Origin: Planctomycetota bacterium
GTDB taxonomy: Bacteria > Planctomycetota > SZUA-567 > JAFGGJ01
Reading direction: 5' to 3'
Length of the DNA stretch: 51,952 bases
Assembly: GCA_016930595.1 (NCBI GenBank)
Contig: JAFGGJ010000096.1
Span: 1 to 51,952, forward strand
Shown here: piece by piece, positions 47,589-51,952 of the stretch
Layout of the letters: each line of letters opens with the position of its first letter
How positions within the stretch are numbered: position 1 is the first letter of the stretch
The notes under the pieces: generated by a model
Seen by the model: the letters and a program-made list of their open reading frames with translations, nothing else
Database searches by the model: none
Told to the model about the DNA's origin: nothing
Translations under genes and position numbers: made by a program

Positions 47589-48641
47589 CTAAATGGTATC
47601 TTTTCGTTCCGCGCGCTCCCCGCCCGGGTAGTACATCTTCCCCTCGACAACCTCCACCCGGGGTTCGGCGTCCGGACGGCTGAGCCGCTCCAGCAGCAGC
47701 CCCGCGGCGATCTCCCCTATCCTGGACACCGGCACCCGCACCCCGTCCACCTTGTACATGTCCAGCGCCAGCCGGATCCCGCTCGATATCATGTAAGGTA
47801 CCGGTATGCCGGCCGTTTCGCATATCTCTCTCAGCACCGCCGCCGTGCTCACGCCGTGAAAATACACCGCGTCGAATTCCATCCCCTGCTCCCAGTACGT
47901 CGTCAGCACCGTGCTTACGGGCCCCATCTCCCCGCTCACCCACATCACCCGCTCATGCGGCACCTTCATCTCGTCGAACACTTCCCGTATCCCGCACTCC
48001 CTCTCGTATTCGGGCTGGGCGTAAGATTCCCTGTACAGTATCATAATCCTTTTGAAGGACTTCTGCGTCGCCAGCCGCCGCCCCACCAGCCTCCCTATTG
48101 ACCGGTTGTCGAACAGCACCCCGTCGCAGCCTTCCGCCTCCTCGTCTATAGTCACCACGGGCACGTTCAGCCTCGCCAGCCTGCGGAACGCCGCCCTGAG
48201 ACTCTGCTTCAGGTGAAAGAAACTGACCAGGGCACCCGCCACCATCCTCGCCTCCACCAGCGGCACTATGTCCGCCACGTCCTCGGCCTCCACCGGCCTC
48301 ATGTTGAACCCGCTCTCCTCCGCTTTCGCCCGCACCGCCTCCTGTACGCCCGATTCGAACCCCGAATCATCCGTATGCCGGCATACGTAGAGAATGTACT
48401 GGCCCTGCTCCTTCACCGCCGACCTGCCCGGATGCACCTTCAGCCCTATCCCGGGCTTCGCCTCTATGATGTTCTCCGTCTGCAGCAACGCCACCGCACG
48501 GCACACGGTCTTGTGGTTCACCCCGAAATCCGCCGCCAGTTGCTGGATCGTCCTCCCTATCGGCGTCCCGGGCGGCAGCACCAGCGCCTGCCTCTTCAGG
48601 CGGTTGTATACCCTCCGCCACTTGCTGACGCTTCCCGTCAT
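47589..48641 (-). CDS. GntR-type HTH / LacI-type sensor transcriptional regulator
   Basis: Protein of 350 residues. A winged-helix GntR N-terminus (about 1-75: RRVYNRLKRQALVLPPGTPI, then IQQLAADFGVNHKTVCRAVALLQTENIIEAKPG in pieces) is joined to a periplasmic-binding-protein-like domain of the LacI/GalR type (about 85-330: ILYVCRHTDDSGFESGVQEA, VPVVTIDEEAEGCDGVLFDN, AVYFHGVSTAAVLREI, VDGVRVPVSRIGEIAAGLLL). This AraR-like fusion usually senses a sugar. It lies upstream of the secreted phosphatase gene on the same strand and probably controls it or the neighbouring GHL15-like gene through the palindrome at 47520-47533. ATG start; ribosome binding site moderate. Confidence 0.85.
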   Translation of the reverse strand: MTGSVSKWRRVYNRLKRQALVLPPGTPIGRTIQQLAADFGVNHKTVCRAVALLQTENIIEAKPGIGLKVHPGRSAVKEQGQYILYVCRHTDDSGFESGVQEAVRAKAEESGFNMRPVEAEDVADIVPLVEARMVAGALVSFFHLKQSLRAAFRRLARLNVPVVTIDEEAEGCDGVLFDNRSIGRLVGRRLATQKSFKRIMILYRESYAQPEYERECGIREVFDEMKVPHERVMWVSGEMGPVSTVLTTYWEQGMEFDAVYFHGVSTAAVLREICETAGIPVPYMISSGIRLALDMYKVDGVRVPVSRIGEIAAGLLLERLSRPDAEPRVEVVEGKMYYPGGERAERKDTI

Positions 48642-48676
48642 CCGCCCTGCTCCGTCTCCGTTCCGGTCACGCCGAC

Positions 48677-48682
48677 ATTATA
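48677..48682 (-). promoter_or_regulatory. predicted -10 element of the regulator gene
   Basis: TATAAT on the minus strand (ATTATA on plus), 36 bases before the start codon. The -35 (TCGAGC, 17 bases up) matches poorly. Confidence 0.4.
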
Positions 48683-48764
48683 CACCGCCGCCGCGGCACG
48701 CTCGACGGCGCCGACGGCAACACCCGGGAATTCCACCTCGACTCCGCGTGAGCCCTTCCCGCGC

Positions 48765-50738
48765 CTACTTCTCCCGCCGCAGCTCCACCGCCGCCTCCCA
48801 TTTCCGCCCGGCCTTGTAGTCCCCGCCGGGGAACTCGACCGACATCCTGTACGATGATCCCCCGTACACCCGCTCGTCTCTCAGCACGGCGTTCCTCGAC
48901 GTCAGCACCCTCACCCTCGTCCTGCCTTCCCCGTCGGCCACCAGCATGTCCGTGAAATCGTCCGCCATCCACGCCGACGTCTTCTTCTCCGCCGGCAGTT
49001 TCACGTCCTGGTCCGGCGCCGTCGCACGCCCCCCTGCAAACATCTCCACGGGGAAATCCACCTGCACGCGCATCGCGTGCACGTGCACGTCGCTCTCCGC
49101 CGTCATCTCCAGCCCCAGCCTTATCCCCTCCCCCGTGTCGCTCCACCGCATCACGTAGCCTATCGCCTTCTCTCCTTCCGTCCTCCTGCCGCTAAAAGAC
49201 AGCTCTCCGTCCCCTGCCTCGTGCGACGCTCCAGCGGCCGCAAAATCCTTCCACGCCTCGCTGCTCACTATCACCGGCCGTACCTTCATCGCGATGAGCC
49301 GCCTGTCGCAGTCCATCGTTGCAAGAGTCCCGTCCGCACCGAACAGCGCCCTCCATCCGTTCTCCAGCCTGTACAGTATCTTCCCGTCGCGCTCCACCGT
49401 CTTTTCCGGCCCGTCCCGCGTGAAGAGCGGTTTCGGGTCCGGCTCTTTCGCTCCCTCCCGCTCCCGCTCCCGGGTGCGCGCCAGTATCCGCCCGTCCAGC
49501 GACGGCACGATGAACCTCCTCGACACCTTCCCGCTCGACACGTCCCGCATCCTCCCCGCCGTCTTCACCTCCACGTCGTATATCGTCGGGTTCACCACCG
49601 ACGTCCCCCCGTCGAAATCCCTCCTCCATGTCCCGTCCGGGTATTCCTTCCCCTCGGCCCTCGGGTACCCCAGCGGAGCGTCGTATTCATCGTACCACCA
49701 GTGCTGCCCGCGGGCGCGGGTATGCAGGTCGTAGGCGAAATAGCCGTCTCCCAGCAGCGTCGTCGCCAGCCCGAACCTCATCCTTCTCAGCAGCTTCCTC
49801 CCCTTTTCACAGTAGGCTTCCTGTTCTTCCTTCGGCAGCCGCCACATCTCGTACGGCGGCTCGATCCCCGAACTCGACACTATCGTCGTTATGCTTGGAC
49901 GGCATGGAGTCCGCGTCCAGTGGAGGTACCGCGTCACTATGTCACGCCAGTCGGCGCCGCCGTCCAGCACGTAGTCCAGGTTGTCCTCGAACAGTATCCC
50001 GTTCACCCGCTCGAAATTCCCCTCCCCGGCCTGGTTCCCCATGAACACCTTGCCGGCGCCCAGCCGCTCCCGGATCTTCGCCGCCAGCCTTTCCTTGGCC
50101 TCCCTCCAGATCCCGTCCAGCTCGCTTCTTTTCTCGGCTTTGCCGTCGTGGTCGAGGTCCACCGACCAGGCCTTCCCCGTCGCTATCTCGCACGCCCACC
50201 CGTCGAACCGCGGCCCCATGCAGTCTATGAACGCCCCGTCGAACCCCAGCGTCTTCACCGAATCCTCGCACCGCTCCGCAAGCCAGTCCAGCACCTTCTC
50301 GTTCGTCAGGTCTATCATCTCCGTCCCGGGCCACCCGTTTATGCGCGACCCGTCCGGCTGCAGCAGGAACCCGTCCTCCGGGAACCCTTCCCGCCTGTTC
50401 ACGCGCACGTACGGCGCCGAACACGAAAAGTCCAGCAGTATCGACTTCGGATTCGCTTCCTTCAGCCGGCACAGCAGTCCCTTCAGTTTCTCGACCTTCT
50501 CCGGATCCGCAGCGTCCACGCCCCAGAACCCGCCGATACACAGGTCGTACTTCGCCACGAATTCCACCTCCGCGGCCGCCGACCCGGCGGAAATACGCGC
50601 CCCGTAGCAGTTCGCTATCCTCGGGAAGTCCGGTCCCTTCCGTATCTCCGCACGCCCGGGTTTCCTTTCCCCGCCAGGGGTCTGCACCGCCGCCGCCAGC
50701 ACGACCAGCATCGCGGCCGCCGGATAGATACTCCTCAT
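48765..50738 (-). CDS. secreted GHL15-like putative glycoside hydrolase
   Basis: Protein of 657 residues with signal peptide (IYPAAAMLVVLAAAVQTPGG). The first ~400 residues form a TIM-barrel resembling the hypothetical glycosyl hydrolase family 15 (GHL15): YDLCIGGFWGVDAADPEKVE, SILLDFSCSAPYVRVN, MIDLTNEKVLDWLAERCEDS, FDGAFIDCMGPRFDGW, FMGNQAGEGNFERVNGILFE and the LATTLLGDGYFAYDLHTRAR block. Acidic residues in DGAFID and LFEDN are candidate catalytic groups. The C-terminal ~250 residues are beta-rich and probably bind carbohydrate. Its ATG overlaps the RluA stop (ATGA) with GGAGGAG before it, so it is translated with the RluA gene. The substrate is unknown. Confidence 0.75.
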   Translation of the reverse strand: MRSIYPAAAMLVVLAAAVQTPGGERKPGRAEIRKGPDFPRIANCYGARISAGSAAAEVEFVAKYDLCIGGFWGVDAADPEKVEKLKGLLCRLKEANPKSILLDFSCSAPYVRVNRREGFPEDGFLLQPDGSRINGWPGTEMIDLTNEKVLDWLAERCEDSVKTLGFDGAFIDCMGPRFDGWACEIATGKAWSVDLDHDGKAEKRSELDGIWREAKERLAAKIRERLGAGKVFMGNQAGEGNFERVNGILFEDNLDYVLDGGADWRDIVTRYLHWTRTPCRPSITTIVSSSGIEPPYEMWRLPKEEQEAYCEKGRKLLRRMRFGLATTLLGDGYFAYDLHTRARGQHWWYDEYDAPLGYPRAEGKEYPDGTWRRDFDGGTSVVNPTIYDVEVKTAGRMRDVSSGKVSRRFIVPSLDGRILARTREREREGAKEPDPKPLFTRDGPEKTVERDGKILYRLENGWRALFGADGTLATMDCDRRLIAMKVRPVIVSSEAWKDFAAAGASHEAGDGELSFSGRRTEGEKAIGYVMRWSDTGEGIRLGLEMTAESDVHVHAMRVQVDFPVEMFAGGRATAPDQDVKLPAEKKTSAWMADDFTDMLVADGEGRTRVRVLTSRNAVLRDERVYGGSSYRMSVEFPGGDYKAGRKWEAAVELRREK

Positions 50739-51763
50739 GATGGTCTCCTCCTCGCCTTGCCAGATCCTCTCCCGCGTTTCCCCTCTTCCCGCCGGGACGC
50801 CCCTCCGGCTCCCCGGGCGTACCCCGCCAGTTCCCCCGGCAGCTCCGATCGCACCGTCACCTTCTTCCCCGTCACCGGGTGTTCGAACTCAGCCCTCGCA
50901 CAGTGCAGGAACAGCCTTTTCAGGCCCTTTCTTCGCAGCCCGGCGTTCCACTCCGGATCCCCGTATCTCACGTCGCCCGCCACGGGCATCCCCGCCGCGG
51001 CAAGGTGCGCCCGTATCTGGTGCCGCCTGCCCGTTTCCAGCGTTACTTCCAGCAGCGCCCCGTCGCCGAGCCTGCCGGTCACCCGGTAATGTGTCACCGC
51101 CTGCGCCCCCCCGCCGCTCACCGCCTTCATCCTCGCTCCGCCCCGCCCGGAATCCTCCAGTCCGGCCCTTATCGTCCCCTCCTCCCCCTCCTCCGCTCCG
51201 CCGCGCGCCAGCACGATATACGTTTTACGTATCTTGCGCTCCCGGGACAGCGCTTCCAGCCCCCTCAGCCCCGCCGGCGATATTCCCGCAAGCTGCACCC
51301 CCGACGCGTCCCTGTCAAGCCTCCCCGCGAACCCGGGCCGGAACACCGCCCCGCCCTCCCCGTACACGGCGTAGAGCTCTCCCAGCAGCGTGTCTTCCAG
51401 CCTGTGCCCGGACCCTGGATGCACCGCCGTCCCCGCCGGCTTGTCGAACGCCGCCACGTCCCCGTCGTCGTGGAGCACCCGGACCGTTCCCGTTTTCCGG
51501 CCGCCGTTCGCGGCCTTGCCGCCGGCGCCGGCCAGCCTCGTGCGCAGCGCTTCAGCGTCGGCCGGATCCAGGAACAGCAGCAGCGTCTCGCCCTCCTCGA
51601 ACCGCCCTTCGGCCTTCGGGTGCTTCTTCCCCGCCCTCACCTGCTTCTTCCTGATCATCCTGTGTATATGCGACAGAGGCATATCGGGCAGCAGCCGCCT
51701 CAGCAGCCTGTCCAGCCGCATCCCGGCCGAAGCCGCATCCACCTTGTAGGACACTTCTTCCAA
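50735..51763 (-). CDS. RluA-family pseudouridine synthase
   Basis: Pseudouridine synthase of about 342 residues acting on rRNA or tRNA uridines. An S4 RNA-binding domain (AASAGMRLDRLLRRLLPDMP, IHRMIRKKQVRAG) precedes the catalytic core, with VAAFDKPAGTAVHPG, the catalytic Asp in GRLDRDASGVQLAG, VTLETGRRHQIRAHLAAAG and GDVRYGD. The motif is usually HRLD-x-x-T-S-G; here Gly replaces His and Ala replaces Thr. A basic C-terminal tail (REEGKRGRGSGKARRR) may bind RNA. Start is uncertain: I use a TTG with GGAG upstream, just below a TACAAT promoter; the frame stays open for 23 more codons. Confidence 0.85.
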   Translation of the reverse strand: MEEVSYKVDAASAGMRLDRLLRRLLPDMPLSHIHRMIRKKQVRAGKKHPKAEGRFEEGETLLLFLDPADAEALRTRLAGAGGKAANGGRKTGTVRVLHDDGDVAAFDKPAGTAVHPGSGHRLEDTLLGELYAVYGEGGAVFRPGFAGRLDRDASGVQLAGISPAGLRGLEALSRERKIRKTYIVLARGGAEEGEEGTIRAGLEDSGRGGARMKAVSGGGAQAVTHYRVTGRLGDGALLEVTLETGRRHQIRAHLAAAGMPVAGDVRYGDPEWNAGLRRKGLKRLFLHCARAEFEHPVTGKKVTVRSELPGELAGYARGAGGASRREEGKRGRGSGKARRRPS

Positions 51764-51780
51764 CGTCCGCTCCAGCCGGT

Positions 51781-51808
51781 ATTGTACCGCCGGCGGGGCC
51801 GCTGTCCC
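51781..51808 (-). promoter_or_regulatory. predicted promoter of the RluA-GHL15 pair
   Basis: On the minus strand GGGACA (51803-51808), 16 bases, TACAAT (51781-51786). It lies inside the open upstream frame and favours the start at 51763. Confidence 0.4.
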
Positions 51809-51952
51809 GCGGGTCCTTCCGGCATGTAGCAAATTCCGTGCCAGACGTCCGAATCTACTATAAAAGTATACGACACACGCGTGAAAACGGCCCGAAAACG
51901 TCTACAGGATCGCAATTCGGCGCGGGTTTGGCGCGGAATTGGTGAGTTTTGA

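Noticed and set aside
49077..51089. Plus-strand open frame of 670 codons
   Set aside because: Shadow of the GHL15-like and RluA genes; Arg/Pro/His-rich product without any domain.
1..51952. CRISPR array, insertion sequence, phage, att site or rRNA
   Set aside because: No regularly spaced repeats, transposase, integrase or rRNA sequence was seen, and neither tRNA is followed by a duplicated 3' end.

Overview
The window is high-GC bacterial chromosomal DNA, carries two tRNA genes and shows no phage, plasmid, transposon or CRISPR. The gene content suggests an anaerobic, glycan-degrading bacterium of the PVC superphylum (Planctomycetes, Lentisphaerae or Kiritimatiellae-like) or a related candidate phylum. 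The reasons are several uroporphyrinogen-decarboxylase-like methyltransferases, sialidase-type propellers, a large membrane protein kinase, fibronectin-type and DNRLRE-type secreted modules of the kind common there, lipobox and outer-membrane barrel proteins (hence two membranes), and an oxygen-sensitive radical SAM enzyme. The taxon is inferred; no marker gene settles it.

Layout. 0-2.5 kb (-): class V aminotransferase, HEAT-repeat membrane protein and STAS-like protein. 2.6-7.7 kb (+): M24 peptidase, accB, accC, an AmaP/Asp23-type membrane protein and a URO-D-family protein, followed by a secreted glycosidase-like protein (7.8-9.2 kb). 9.3-15.1 kb (-): a lower-GC catabolic operon (MFS transporter, two sialidase-like propellers, a remnant of a third, a five-bladed-propeller glycosidase and a GntR/FCD regulator) with a palindromic operator candidate at its promoter. 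15.4-21.9 kb: tRNA-Val, then an S41 protease with extra domains, a TIM-barrel epimerase, a repeat-containing membrane protein, VanZ and an unknown protein. 22-23.6 kb: two paralogous outer-membrane barrels that also carry lipoboxes. 23.7-27.1 kb: a second URO-D protein convergent with a secreted multidomain protein.

27.3-34.1 kb (+) is a tightly packed five-gene run: transmembrane Ser/Thr kinase, acyl carrier protein, alpha/beta hydrolase with an altered nucleophile elbow, a small beta-type protein, and a secreted PKD/STN-domain protein. 34.2-37.2 kb holds a third URO-D protein, a hexulose-phosphate-synthase/RraA fusion and a Cys-rich small protein.

37.3-41.3 kb is the most novel-looking part. 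It holds two overlapping paralogous membrane-anchored proteins sharing a GEGRGAxGC...PPV motif, a radical SAM/SPASM maturase with a textbook two-cluster SPASM domain, and an unassigned protein, all behind an extended -10 promoter. It looks like a peptide or protein modification system whose substrates would be the two paralogs. The rest (41.4-51.8 kb) is mostly on the minus strand: aldo/keto reductase, 2-hydroxyacid dehydrogenase, RtcB, a secreted purple-acid-phosphatase-like protein with its likely GntR/LacI-type regulator, a GHL15-like glycosidase and an RluA pseudouridine synthase. tRNA-Cys lies on the plus strand.

Across the window the plus strand switches from strongly G-rich (left) to C-rich (right) regardless of gene direction, with the crossover near 25-30 kb. 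That is the pattern expected of a replication terminus.
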